This document shows positions 10,451-22,449 of a stretch of DNA of 64,000 nt, piece by piece. Position 1 is the stretch's first letter; every line of letters starts with the position of its first letter. Origin of the DNA: Physcia stellaris (lineage: Eukaryota; Ascomycota; Lecanoromycetes; Caliciales; Physciaceae); NCBI GenBank assembly GCA_018902385.1, contig JABSSW010000016.1, positions 62,001 to 126,000 on the forward strand, written 5' to 3'. Position numbers and translations under genes: made by a program. The notes beneath the pieces are model-generated. The model saw nothing but the letters and a program-made list of their open reading frames with translations. It was not told the DNA's origin and ran no database searches.

Positions 10451-11658
10451 GTACTGACGAAGCTGAAAGGCTCTTACCCTGGCGCTCTGGAAAGGGCGCT
10501 AGTGCCCCTGAAGGCTCTTGTATAGAGACTTTGGTGGTTGGACGAACACCGCCTATGCAAGAAACCACCCACATAGGCTCTGCTAGGCAATAGCATCGCT
10601 GATTAACTCCCTTATTTAACGCGATCTGGCTATGAAGTTAATCTGCACAAGTAACCACTCCCCAGAAGGAGGCGCACACCAAAAGTTCTAAAGAATGTAG
10701 AATAGAAAAGAGAAAACAAGGGGCGGAAGCCTGCAATATAACAAGCAAAAGGTTCAAGCATTTCCCCTGGCGGTTGGGCATCCTTGCGCCTTCCCTGCGT
10801 CTGCACCCTTGTCCAGCAGGCCGATCAACCTAGAGGGGATAAACGGACGCCTCAAATCGGGCGAGTAAAACTCTATCCGGCGCTTCCTTCGGCTTTCGCA
10901 CACCGCCTCTGCTATCTCCGCCTACTTATCTTCGGCTTCTAAGGTATTTGGATATCGATGGATTGGCTCGCTCCCGTCGACTGCCGAGAGTTCGCTGCCA
11001 ATGAATCTGATTTCATGCTAAAATTACTGCAATCAATGATGCTGTTTGGAGTCGAGAAATTCGAGGTCAGCGAAATGCGAAAATCCTTCAAGCTTTGCAG
11101 AGGTCTTTGATCGTTCTAATCGATCAGGAAAATTGCATGTAAAATATGAGCGTACGTCAGCAAAACGCCGCAGAAGCAATGCATAGATCATTCCCATGAC
11201 GTTTAGAAAGCAAAGAAAAGAGCCAACACCACAGGATGAAAAAACAATCTCGCGTAACAGCATAGCACCAAGTGGCGTGCCGAGCTTTCTAGTTTGATAC
11301 TCGACTTTCCGAATTCTTTCCTGAAGTAAATCTCGGGTCTGGTTGGATGGCCAAGATACCGTACTTCACCAAAAGTCCTTGAGTCTGGATCTAATCTACT
11401 TTCTGCGGCAAAGAGTGCCAATGCATTCTGCTATATGTAGTAAGAACCACTACCTATTTTTCCATTGGCCATAGCAAGATTGCAGTGGTGAAGACATCTT
11501 GTTCCAGTCTTTGAAGGTCCCGGGTCTCATCAGCAAGAGTCTTGTGTCGAGTTAGAAATAGGATTTGCATGCTCGATGCAGTATGGTGTCCTGTAAGCCG
11601 CGTAGCTACAGAAGAGTCACGATTGCTCGATGCAGTTTGAACGAAAGACGACCACTGT
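10451..11658. other. Region with weak coding signal downstream of the HET gene
   Basis: No supported gene. On the minus strand about 11033-11600 holds neighbouring open pieces that read like protein (for example RTFGEVRYLGHPTRPEIY and a hydrophobic stretch SFLCFLNVMGMIYALLL), which might be a small membrane protein gene or a remnant. I do not recognise the family. From 10451 to 11030 I see nothing. Confidence 0.3.
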
Positions 11659-13804
11659 TCAAATAAGAATAACCGTGTACGTGCCTTCTCCGTGGTACTC
11701 CAAGTATCGTGTCTCTGCGAGCTTGGTAAGCTTCGCCTCAGTCAGTACTCTGTGCCTATCTTTGCTGAGATCAAGCCGTCCGATCCGCTGATAGTGTCCC
11801 TTTCGCCCTGTAACGGGCTCTAGGAGAAGGCATGCAGCCTCAGAACTGTCTGGGTCGTCAGTGTCGAGAATCAGTGGCATGCAGAACAAAGAGGATGACT
11901 TGGTCTTGGCGGCGGTTTCAATATCTAGACTAGCGACATTGTGACCGTCCACAGTGAGCATCCTGTCTTGCCATTTGATTCTCGCCAGATCAAACAGCTG
12001 GTTTGGCGACCGACCTGGAAAATCAAGGTCGACTTCGAATACCTGTGCTTTCATAATGGCTTGGGCTGATTTGACTTCACAGAAGTCATCGTCGGTAACG
12101 TACTCAATATTCAAGCACAGAACTTCTGCAAGAGACGAATAATGCTCAACTGTCTCCAAAGTAGTCCTATGGTTATAAATGGTGCCTTCGACTGATGCCC
12201 AAGACCATGTGGGCGCACGATATGTCTGTGGCCTTGAGGTGTCCTGACCGTAGCTGACCTTCCACAGCATATGCAGTAGCAGATGGCGTCTCCAGAGGCC
12301 GACTACGTATTTATCTTTGATTGAAAGCCTTGAGTGAATGTCCTTTGCTAAACCAGAGATTGCGACGAGTTTGTCTCGGGGCTGTGTTAGCTTTCGAGAG
12401 GTAAATGCATTAACTGAATTCATCCATATGCGGTAAAGCTCATAATCTGAATGTAGCGAGCTCTTTGAATCGGTCTTAGAGTCAGTCTGGGCGGCAGAGA
12501 TTTGGCGTATCGTGAACAATTGTCGCCCACCACCTATGAGATGTTGTGCTGGAGCTCTATGACCTGCGCAGAGTTCGGAACACTCCCAGATCCATTGGTG
12601 AGGGGTGAAGTATATAACTCGCGGAGCCAATAGCACCTCTTGTAGAACCCAAGCTCGAGACTGCAGTACTGAATATTTAACATCGGTTGCGTAGCTCTCC
12701 TGGTTGCTCACTTCGAAAAAGCTACTTTCAGGACTACTGATTTTGGCCTCAATGACGCATTTATGCGCAGCATAAAGATCACACTCCCAAAGAAGTCCAA
12801 AGCGACTGTCAGGTCCAATGCATGCGGCGAGGTTGCAGAACGAGTAATGATAGATATTCGCCATATTGCTAGCCTCTTTCATCCAATCTTCTTCTGAGTC
12901 CTGAACAATGCAAAGAGCGTCGATCCATAAGTATTGAACATCGAAGACTGCCTGTATTCTTCTGGTAAGCATTATCGCGTTCCTGAAAGTAAGTGGCAGA
13001 AGGCCCCAGGGAATTTGTTTCTGGAAACCCTGCTCCAGAAGCCCTGTGAGTTTCATACCCAAGCCGTTGGGCCCCCAGCAATGGCTTAATGTTACATAAG
13101 AGAAGTCCGATGGCAGGTCCTTCGCAAGACACAACCTAATATCGGAAAAGTCGTCTTTTTCACCGACTGCAATTAGGCGGCTTGGTTTGGGGCAGCTGTC
13201 CAGAATCATTCGGCAACACATTTTGTGATTGACAGAGCAATTCAAGATCCACGATGCCGCAACACCCCAAGAATGAAGCAGATCAAATTGCGATGCACAG
13301 GTTTTTGGATCACAAAACGTGCCTGGAGTTTATCAGCCCAATCCGTAGATGTGAAAACTTCAACAGACTCTCCGAGGTTCGTATATTAAGCCGTGGCAGA
13401 TCAGGTAGGTGAGAATGACGCTGCCTGAGTTTCCAGAGTATAGGATGTTTCAAATACAGATCATAACGACCAGCTTGGCGGTGCTGAGCGTCTTGAAGTC
13501 CTATCTCGAGAGCTCGAGTTGAGCTCTCATTCTCAAATGCTGCGAACACTTGTCGCTCCTTTGGCGATACTTGCAGCATGAATAGAGCGCAAAGGTGACA
13601 ACAACCACTTCTAGCCGAACTCATGAAAGCACGGAATGAGGGCCAGTGCGGAAACCAGTGAACTTTTTGCATCGGCTTGTCGCTCACCTGACTCCAGCGG
13701 GTTACGTTGCCGCCCTCTCGAGTTGTCCATCCGGGTCGATTTCCAGGGTACTGGACTTGAGCGAAGAACGAGCGGCAATGCGAACAAAGATGATCGTTGG
13801 GCAT
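11659..13804 (-). CDS. HET-domain protein (heterokaryon incompatibility family), 699 aa
   Basis: Two exons, 13804-13369 and 13322-11659, with a 46-bp intron (13323-13368, GTCTGT donor, CCAG acceptor); the join keeps frame. The start is the first ATG; the open frame upstream has only a TTG. The N-terminus has a C-x2-C pair (CSHC). The HET domain spans about residues 215-370, with YVTLSHCWG, LPLTFRNAI and YLWIDALCIVQD followed by NIYHYS. After it come a W-V-L-Q-E-V segment and a region ending in a 'PRDKLVAISGLA' motif typical of the family. HET proteins mediate non-self recognition and cell death after hyphal fusion; the partner and trigger here are unknown. A HET remnant lies just downstream on the same strand, suggesting a local family undergoing birth and death. 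Confidence 0.88.
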
Positions 13805-16326
13805 AGAGAATCTCCTCAATCAGTTTTTGTCTCCAATGTGTAAAATCTCTTAATAACAAGTACTTCTTTTCACTAGCGTTCTGAAGAGTTTGGCGCTTGA
13901 TATTGGCTGCCAGTCAGCGCACCCCACTTCCTGGTACGCGCAGTCCTCATTCCATAACGCGCACTTCACAGCACAGTTTGTGCGCCTTCTTTGCCCTAAC
14001 CCTGCGGCTATACCAACTTTTTGTATGTGGTGTTGAAGTTTTTTGATACTTCTCCCTCCTGTGCTGCATGTGCAACGATACTTTTGATTGATGTGGCCTG
14101 CATCGTCATCGGCGAACAATCCGTATCAATCAAGCGCTTCGTCGCCAACGGGAGAACGTTCAATCAATACGAGAGATAACCCCTTAAAAGTGCATACTCT
14201 ACACCCAACCAGGACTTTATCTCTGCAGTTATTTCGAATCGTAACGTGATCTACTAAAATAATTGAGTATCCCAACAGCAAAATTCATTCTGTAAGGCGA
14301 AATCCAACATTGGCCGGAGATGGAAAATGAGTGTCGGATGAGGTCCGAGGGCAGCTCGGGAGATCCTCCAGTGAAGAGGGGTGCGCATACCGGAATGGGA
14401 GGTGCGCTGTCTCCTCGAATTCCTCAGTTCATGACCGCCATTACTCTATCACAGTCTCTCCGACCTTGTCTTCACAAGTGAAAAATGTATACGACTCGTA
14501 TTGGAAAAGCGAATAGATCTAGTTCTCCCAAGGGCGACACTGATTTGAGAGGTGCTTTTTCACTAGTCTATGCAGGCAGACTTTTCGACCTTTCGTCCCG
14601 TCGTGAATCCAATTAACTAATAAGTGTCTCCTTGCCGCAAATGCCTCCACATCCATCATGATATTTCGCTAGCATACAACAGTCTCCCTGTACCTCTCAA
14701 GGCTCGTATTAGTTCCAGGACTTTTCATTCCCTACTGTTTCCCAGACTAAGAACTGCTCATTCCTATGGTTTCCGGTGCCGTGTAAATTTCCTGTCACAC
14801 TATACTCAAGAGGGCAAATGCCATGATCATCAATCCCAGTTTGAGTGCTCAACGCCGCTCATTACTGGATTCCTCCATAAAAACCAAGTACCTAAATCGT
14901 CGCATTGGATGGTGATTGGAATTCGCTTACCGGCGAGAAACAATGACAATCAAGCGTGTGGGCTCTCACGCGAATGATTGCAATCCCTTGATCTTCTGAA
15001 TGGGTATCTTTTGCGGCGGTCTCCTTCAATAGCGTTTGCAATTTCGAAGTAGGAAAGGTGTCGAACAAAATGGGCGCATAGCAAAGGACTCGCTTCAAAG
15101 CAGGCAGAGTGGACATCAAACGAGAATTTGCGGCGACTGCAGACGCCCGAGGCATATCATTTCCATTATTCCGGGTTGTTACAATGTTGCCCCGGTTCGC
15201 GTGTTCAGCCATAGCCCCACGGGAAATGTATCCGGAATTTGCATCCAACAGCACAAACGAGGATATGATGTTTTCATTGGGCCAGGGTCGCTCAATGCCC
15301 AAGTCGTGAGTCTTCACCAAGATGATGGTGTAGGGCCTGGGGATGTTCAAGCGACGGGGAAGATGCAAGGTGCATCCGGGCGGCAGGCTGCAACCACTAA
15401 TCTAGCTAGCGTGGCATGACCACATATGTACTTTCTGTTTCATGCCAATTAGACTGTTTTTGAGCCTATGGCTAAATCGTAAGGATGGCTGTTCGAACGG
15501 GACATTGCATCCACCCCTTGAAAGCCTATCAACTTACAGGCGAACACGAGCGCTGAGACTGCAGCACAGATCCCCGTTCCAATTTTTCTGCGGTCAGCCC
15601 CTTTCCCAAAACTCCCTACAAGGATTCTAGATAGGGAAATGCACGACTGCCGATCAGCTCGTCACCAATGGTGAGCATATGTGGCGTGATAGCGATACCG
15701 AATGGCAGGAACGACTCCACCTTTGTCTCAGATTTTTCCGAATTTCGTCCCAGCCTCATGTCGGCTGCGACCAGTAGCCGACGGTATTCTCGAACGGGAC
15801 GACATGATCCCCGGAGGTGGGCGTCCAGTCCATGTTCTCCGAGCCATCAACGCTTACCTCAGTGTCAAAGCGCGCGAATGATGATTCTTGCCGTAAGATC
15901 AACGATAAGACCTGGGTGCACAGACTCTGGATACCGAAGGGGACTTTCGCCTTAACGCTAGGGACTAATTGGGGAGAACTTCTTTGGCCCCCCTTCATCC
16001 GTTCTTGGATACGGTCTTGAGCGCTGCTTTAGATCTCATCACCAGTAATTTGCCAACGCCGGCTTTCATAAATGGGTTCGAAATTATGCAACGAAGTTGG
16101 CAAGCAGCGACAGAATGTTATCCATTTTGTGATTGCTTCGAGCATTTGATTTGGTTGATCAGAACAATGGTGTGGCCGGATGGGCAATGAGCAACACAGT
16201 CGAGCAATGGGAAGCATGCTAAGCTAGAATTCCTTCTGAAGTTATCCAAATTTAGTTTTACCAAAGTCCCATATCCCTCCAGACTCAAGCATGACGTGTG
16301 CATGATGATTCTCTATCGAATACTCT
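13805..16326. other. Long region without a supported gene
   Basis: Scattered minus-strand open pieces, the longest at 14892-15368 and 15756-15998, read moderately like protein (for example LIGSRAFPYLESL near 15640), but starts are not ATG, frames change and splice sites do not connect them. I do not recognise a family. A decayed gene is possible. Confidence 0.35.
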
Positions 16327-19300
16327 TTAGGGTAAGCATGTCAGCTTCTGCTGCAGACACCGAGTGCAACGCTTTTCCATGGGGAGCTTCTCACAAGCTG
16401 GTTTGTGTTTCGATGCCCGACAGTGCAAGCAAGGTCTTTGCTGTGATGCTGTATTCACAGACCCCATCTGCCTGGCGCCCCGACCGGGAGAAGTGATCCG
16501 ACGTTGTGCGTTGGTTGTAGCCCGTTCGCGCAACGGACCGGTCAATAACGTATTGGAATCGTTGTCTGGACGGCTAAACTGCTGATCAAGATTGTACTGA
16601 TCCGAGTCAGCGTGTGTCCGGTCATCTTGGCCGCGGAAATGGTCCGTAGGTTGGTGAATTGTTCGAACACGATACCCCGATACGTCAAAAGCACCGGCAA
16701 CGTTATCGATGTACTTCTCGTGACATAAACCGCCAGCGTTCTGACCATTATGTCCCATAAACTTTCCATATGGCGGAACGATCAGTCTATAGGTGAAGCG
16801 AACTCCGTCGAAAATCATCTGCACCTCGTATTCAAGCTTCACGTACTTTCGGGCTGGTTCCAGCTTCTCATATTTACTGCGGTCGACATTGTCGAAGGGA
16901 ATATTCAAAGAGCCGACTTTTTCGATACCAGCTTCATCATAGTCAGTGTATTATTAAAGTAAGCGTCTCGCTGTTGTCACTTACGTGTATTTACTTTCAT
17001 GTGATCCCTGTCGTGGATGTAAGACCTATAGATGTATTCCCTGATGGACGTCGGCCCAGTGAGAGGAACAAAGCGATATCCTCTTGCTCGCAGTGTGATC
17101 GCCGAATTTTGCGGTATTTTCTCGTTCTGACCTATGAGCAGATGTCTTTGCCTGGAATGCCGACCAACATACCACTTTGCACAACCATTTGACTCGGTCC
17201 CTGACCTTGTTGAAACCCTCGTGTTCGTCTTTTACACAACTGACATTGCCATGTTGTTCGGGATCATATTCCTCGTCGCGTTTGATCCCATAGCTAAGAG
17301 CCAAGATTTTATTGCCAACAGGTTTATGAAGAGCTCTCAACAAAGCACCGCGTGCAATCAAGGTAGAGCTAGCTTTCAGTTAGCCTAGAGAGCCACGAAC
17401 ACTGGGTAACCCACGAAGGTTCTGCTGGCTTGGTCACGGTAATGTGATAGCCGGCGAATGAGTCTGGCCCAGAGCAAGCGTTGACGATTGAATCGTAAAA
17501 GTATTGATTTTTGCTGAATCCACCCACGAGTAAGATATGCTATGGACCGTTAGTATTGACTTTAATCCACTTCAATAATATCTTGCCTGAAGCCGTGTAT
17601 CAGCGGCGTCACCATGTACTCTGTTAAAACTCAACACCTGCTCTTTGAGCATGCTTAGAATTCCACGGATCAATTCGTCGAAGAGCTCTTTGATATCCTC
17701 CCTGTCCAAGTCAGCTAGCTATTCACATTATCAAACCGATCCAAGCTAGTAACCATGGTATCTCTTCTTCTCCATAGCCCTGTCTATTACGAGACATGGC
17801 GTATCTGGCTTCTGAGTCTTCAACTCGTATCCAAAATGGCTTCTTTAAATTTTTGCTTATTGCGCTTCCGAAGTTTTTCTTTCTCTCTTCAAATTGTTTG
17901 AGAGCTTCGAAGTCAATAGCCGAATTCTGGAGCGCTGTGTATTTTTTCTGCCGACCCATATGAATCGAAGCCGCATCAGTGGCATCACTCTGTCTCAGGC
18001 GAGAGCGAAATAATTTCAAGAACATGTGATTCAGTATCCCGGATCCATAAAGTCCAGCTGATGTAAATTAGCAATGGATTTCCCGAGTAGTCTGAGTGAT
18101 ACAGTACCATTGCCACGGACACCTTCGTCAATAAGAAAGTCTCTATCTTGCGTTGCGAGCCTATAGGTTACAAGATCCTTCACCTTGATGTTAGTGCTCT
18201 GGACACTACCATAGAACCAGGATAGTAAAGGGCACCGACAGCGGTTCCGCATCCGACATCAAGTATCATAATGGATTTAGATGACTGTTTCGGCGTCAGC
18301 ATTGCAATCAATAGTTCTGATGCTTCCGTAAAGCCTCACTTACTTGAAAAGGTGAGTCCACTGCAGGTCGCCTAAGCCCAGCGCCTGAAGGGTCGAAAGA
18401 TCTAGGCTGCTTCTCGCAATCCCCCGAAAGCAGAAGATCGCTGCCGCCTCAGGTTCATGGATGAGGGAGAGCGTTGTAGGAAGTCCCGCTTGTATTGCTG
18501 CATTTACTAAGGGAGATTTGCGGGTAAGCATTTCCAGATATGAGTGACTGAGAGTCTGCATGCCTGATCTCAGGTGCGGAAGATATGGGAAGAAAACATA
18601 TGTCACTCTGAAGACACCTACTCATTCTCTGATTCAAATCTGGGCTCCAAAGCCTATAGACGGTCAGTTATTCATCGATCCTTGAGGTCTCTCTAACTTG
18701 GGCACGATGAGCGTACTTTGGAACGCCGATATAGCAGTCAACCTCGTAGTCCTCCAGAATAACACCACTTGAGCGCATTCGTTCCCGTGAATCGTGCCAG
18801 AGCATCTTTAGATAGAGTGAGACAAGGCGTTCAGGCCAAGGCATATCAGGATGCCCAAGTTTTTCCCACGCAAGTGCTGGCAATCGGTCAAGTTGGCCTT
18901 CCACTCGCTCACGAGTACTCTTGGCCAAGGAAGAATTCTCGAGACAGAGTTTAAACATTTGGATGCGATCCGACTCCATAATTTCCCTTTGCTCAACCAG
19001 CTCGTCTACAGCAGAACCTGAAAGAAGTGCTGAGTCAGTATGGCGATTGGAGAGAAGTCTGATGTGCTCAGGAATGTTGCTAGAGATGATGAGGCAGGAG
19101 GGAAAGCAAATGCCCGAAAGATCACTTACCCCAGATCCACTCCTCTTCTTTACTGTCATAGGCCAACTGGCTGGCTATCTGTGGTTCCCTGTCGAAGTCA
19201 ATAGACTTTAAATCAGAAATAAAGACTTCGCCGAGCGCCAAACCGATGGCTCTCTGATGAGCGGTACGCTTATCGATGAAATAAGCTACAGAGGAGTTTG

Positions 19301-19370
19301 CTGTTCCGAAATCAATTCCGACTATTAATTTCTGCAACTGGTGGGTAGCCGGAGAGCTATCGGTCGGCAT
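16327..19370 (-). CDS. HSPA12-like Hsp70-family ATPase with C-terminal Zn2Cys6-like cysteine cluster
   Basis: Intron-rich gene of about a dozen short exons. The start is ATG 19370; exons 19370-19130, 19017-18717, 18653-18622 and 18506-18344 join in frame. Actin-fold ATPase motifs appear in order: VGIDFGTANSSVAY (phosphate 1), VPKLWSPDLNQRM, LIHEPEAAAIF (connect 1), ILDVGCGTAVKDLVTY (phosphate 2, with Cys in the usual GGGT), a GLYGSGILN motif, and ILLVGGFSKNQYFYDSI (adenosine). One intron (17540-17586) uses GC-AG with a TACTAAC branch. The final exon ends in six cysteines spaced C-x2-C-x8-C-x8-C-x2-C-x6-C (16330-16431), close to a fungal Zn(II)2Cys6 cluster. At 18344/18284 no splice choice keeps frame, so either a one-base error or a lesion is present. 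Function is unknown; family members are thought to be divergent chaperone-like ATPases. Confidence 0.8.
17540..17586 (-). other. GC-AG intron in the Hsp70-like gene
   Basis: A 47-bp intron with donor CAG|GCAAGA, branch TACTAAC and acceptor ATAG. Using it joins 'GDAADTRLQ' to 'HILLVGGFS' in frame at a conserved place. No GT donor nearby does so. Confidence 0.7.
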
Positions 19371-20101
19371 TGTGTCTACGATGGTGCTGGAAACGTCAAC
19401 AGCTCTTGTTGTTAGTTCACAAGGCCTGAGAATTAGCACACTAATCAATTGTTGGCGTACAGAGCGAAAAGTCTTTGATGCAAGCCGCAATCAGAAGAGT
19501 CAAAGCCAGCCTTGTTGAAAATGGGGGCACAAATCTTTGATGAACTCTCGTAAGTAGGTTTTGAGTGTCCAGACACTCGAGATCGGAGGATCAAAATATG
19601 GAAGAGGTTAGGGGACCTTCACGAAGAACAGAGGACATCGAGAGCAAAAGCGTCCCTCAATGTTTCACTTCGTATTGACAAACACGATGATCGTTTGATT
19701 CTGCAGAATGACTCACCCAGGGCGCATCCGCTGGCCAGTACATCTGTTGACCTCGCGACCGGAAGCAGAGCCTGCAGCGACAAGGATTGGTATCGGATCT
19801 TCTAAACCTGTCAATTGCTCTTTCCCTTCCTCTGTGAAACGCGTCTTATTTACTCAAGCTTAAAGCGGCGGTAATGTCGGCCACCCCTGTTGGGTGGTCT
19901 AAGCGAGAGATTCCGAGGGACAGCTAAAGGGGCAGGCTTCGCAATTTATTGTGGCCTTCCACTCGTTCGCAAGATCCCCCTTCTCTACCCGTGCTGACTT
20001 TGTTGTTGTTGTGCATCGCCCGTAGTGTCACACCTGCTGGCTCGCATTCCTGATCCCTTCACGCCACCAAGACCCTTGTCTTCCATCTTCTGGCAAGAGC
20101 C
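19371..20101. promoter_or_regulatory. Shared divergent promoter region
   Basis: 731 bp separate the start codons of the Hsp70-like gene (minus) and the unknown gene (plus), so both promoters lie here. The open stretch 19371-19490 upstream of the Hsp70 ATG starts only with TTG and is treated as leader. I see no distinct regulatory motif. Confidence 0.45.
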
Positions 20102-21691
20102 ATGGGCCGGGGTCGCTGGACTCATTTGCATACAGTATGCTTGGTTGACTGCCTTGATGAAGACAAAAGGCCAGGCTACTGGGACAAACAACAACGTCTC
20201 ATCGTGCATAAGAAAATTCAGCAGCGAATCCAAGCCTCGGAAGAGAGCACTCCTAAGAGCATTCACGACATAGAGACGCGAATTAGGACAGTGGGCCGCG
20301 GTTGGACAACACCTCGCCTCTGTAAAAAAGAGACATTATACCATTATGGCTGGGCTGCTATGAGACCCGAGTGCTCAAGAGATGCTCTTTTGTCCGATCC
20401 TCACGGAACCTATAGACCTTCGACAAAGCATGAGAGTCTGTTGGAAAAACCTGTGGAAGAATGCAGTCGGATCCAAAAGTGAGCTATGTCAAAGCTCGCC
20501 ATCTTTAGCTGCAGACTGACGACCCACCAAGCCGAGATGCTAGAGCTATTGATACAGATAACGGTAAGTGTCTGATAGAGCGTGCGTCGCAATGCGGCCT
20601 GCTGCTAATGAGATGGATATCACATTCAGATTTCAGGCCTCACCGATCTCCCATATGCTTGATTGAACGTCAAGTTCCCAATAACAATGTTACAGCCACT
20701 GAGCCGAGGGCAAGACTAACTAATCCGCTTGGGCAATTTTACGCAGCTAGTACAACGGAGGATTGTCTCGAGCATCCAGGGCGACAGTACCTATCGACCC
20801 CCTCTACCATTAAGAACATCAGGAAGAGCTTGATATCGGCTATTGATGAAGCTGTATTGTGTCTCCTAAAAGGCTCTCGGACTCTATCCATCCAAGAGCC
20901 ACAATTGCAGAATACCCTGCGATTTGCGGAGCCACACCAGCGCAATGGGTGTTGTTATCCCTTCTTTCCCCGCATTCTAAACCACGTGTATGGAACCACT
21001 AGCGAGCGACAGTTGGTGGATGTCCTTACTAGGAACGCAGGGTCAATGCTTGATCTTGGGCAGCTGCTGAGGGTTACATTGGGTGCAATTATCTCGATGT
21101 GGGTTCTTGACAAAGACCATGATGTGATACTAGAGGATCCAACCGAGAGAAACAAAACAGCCACCGAGAAAGAATTTGAAAGGTGTAAGTCTCTACTTCC
21201 CAAACTTCTTGATACAATTGGCGATCACTAATGAACGTCTAGTACTCCCCGCGGACTATGAAAAGAGTCTCCGCCGCGAAAGGTATATCTTTGTAAAAGA
21301 AAAGATCGGTTGGGGCGCCCTGGTCGAACGGCTTTCAAGCGATTTTTATTTCGAAACTCAAACATTCCTGCGCAACAACCTATTGGATTTCAACAGAAGC
21401 GCAGGCGAGTGGATGGATGCTCTTCGCTCCGTCTTTTACACCGCACTTGAGCTCGAGGGGCAGCTGCTACTGTGGGACACACAGGTTGAAGTGATCTGGC
21501 CCCACTTCGGGGATAAAGTTGATCGGATGCTTATGATAACAGAAGGCGGACTGGAAGAGCCATGCGACGAAGTGGTTCGCGCTACACTTTTCCCGGGTAT
21601 TGTCCAGAAGGGGGCTGAAAGAATTGAAAGATCTGGATCTTATCGTTTTGAGGGTTTGGTGTTCCGTGCTTTGGTCATGTTGCAGTCGTAA
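20102..21691 (+). CDS. Protein of unknown function, multi-exon
   Basis: The last intron is clear: 21185-21242 (GTAAGT donor, CACTAAT branch, TAG acceptor), joining EFER to LLPADYEKS in frame; the last exon ends at 21691. An intron with donor GTAAGT after about 20570 ends in TTCAG near 20630. The first exon begins at ATG 20102 (MGRGRWTHLHTVCLVD) and has a Trp/His-rich, basic start with 'DIETRIRTVGRGW', vaguely like a Myb/SANT or trihelix DNA-binding segment, but this is weak. The boundary between about 20330 and 20520 is unresolved. The C-terminal 150 residues are mixed helical with WMDALRSVFYTALELEGQLL. I recognise no family. It is divergent to the Hsp70-like gene and may share its promoter. 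Confidence 0.55.
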
Positions 21692-22449
21692 TGCACTCTG
21701 TACTTCTTCTTCCAAAGTAAGCCATGTACGTAGGCTACATGCCAGAAATTTGGGAGTTGGTTTCCCTGCACAGCTATGACAGCGAGATATGGGGAGCATG
21801 TGCGAGAGATGCGGTGGAAAACGTTTGGTTGGAGTCACGGTAGTACCAGTCAGGACTTTGTGTGACGTCAAATGATCGGTAGTAGACTTGCTCCAAGGGT
21901 ATTTCTCGCGCTCGGAATCGACGACTAGATGGTTAGTCGCTCCTCAGATGAACCCACTACTGGTTTGTCAATTTCGAACCTGGTCCAGTGAGATCCCTAT
22001 CCTCATGTCCAAGAGCAGACTGTGAATGTATATCAGCACTGGGAAGCCTTCGAGAGATAGTCAAAATTCCGAATGGCATCACAGTCTTGCGGACGTGGCT
22101 GTAGTAGCTGGCAGGAAGCGTCGCCCCTCCATTAATCTGAGCCTCGAGCCAGTCCCTTCGTTTCGTCGATCAAGGTCGTGACCATTTCGGAGACGTGGTA
22201 AGATCACTAAAGCTGCACCAATTTGTGAACACTCTTGCGGTAAAAGTGATCTAAGCAATGGATCTAAGAACGAGGTTTGGATTTTCTTCTCTAACTCTGA
22301 TAATCGAACCTGAAGTAGCAAACCGACTTGATTGATTTCTATAGAGGTGCAGGCAATCTATCCTTTGTGCGCTTGAGAATCAGAAAGCTTCGGCGCTATT
22401 ATGCTTTGAGTCTCCCTCTCGCTGAACAGGCTGAGTATGCTGTGCTCTG

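Noticed and set aside
14892-15368. 158-codon minus-strand frame
   Set aside because: Non-ATG start, no recognisable family and no splice partners; kept only as a weak signal in the region note.
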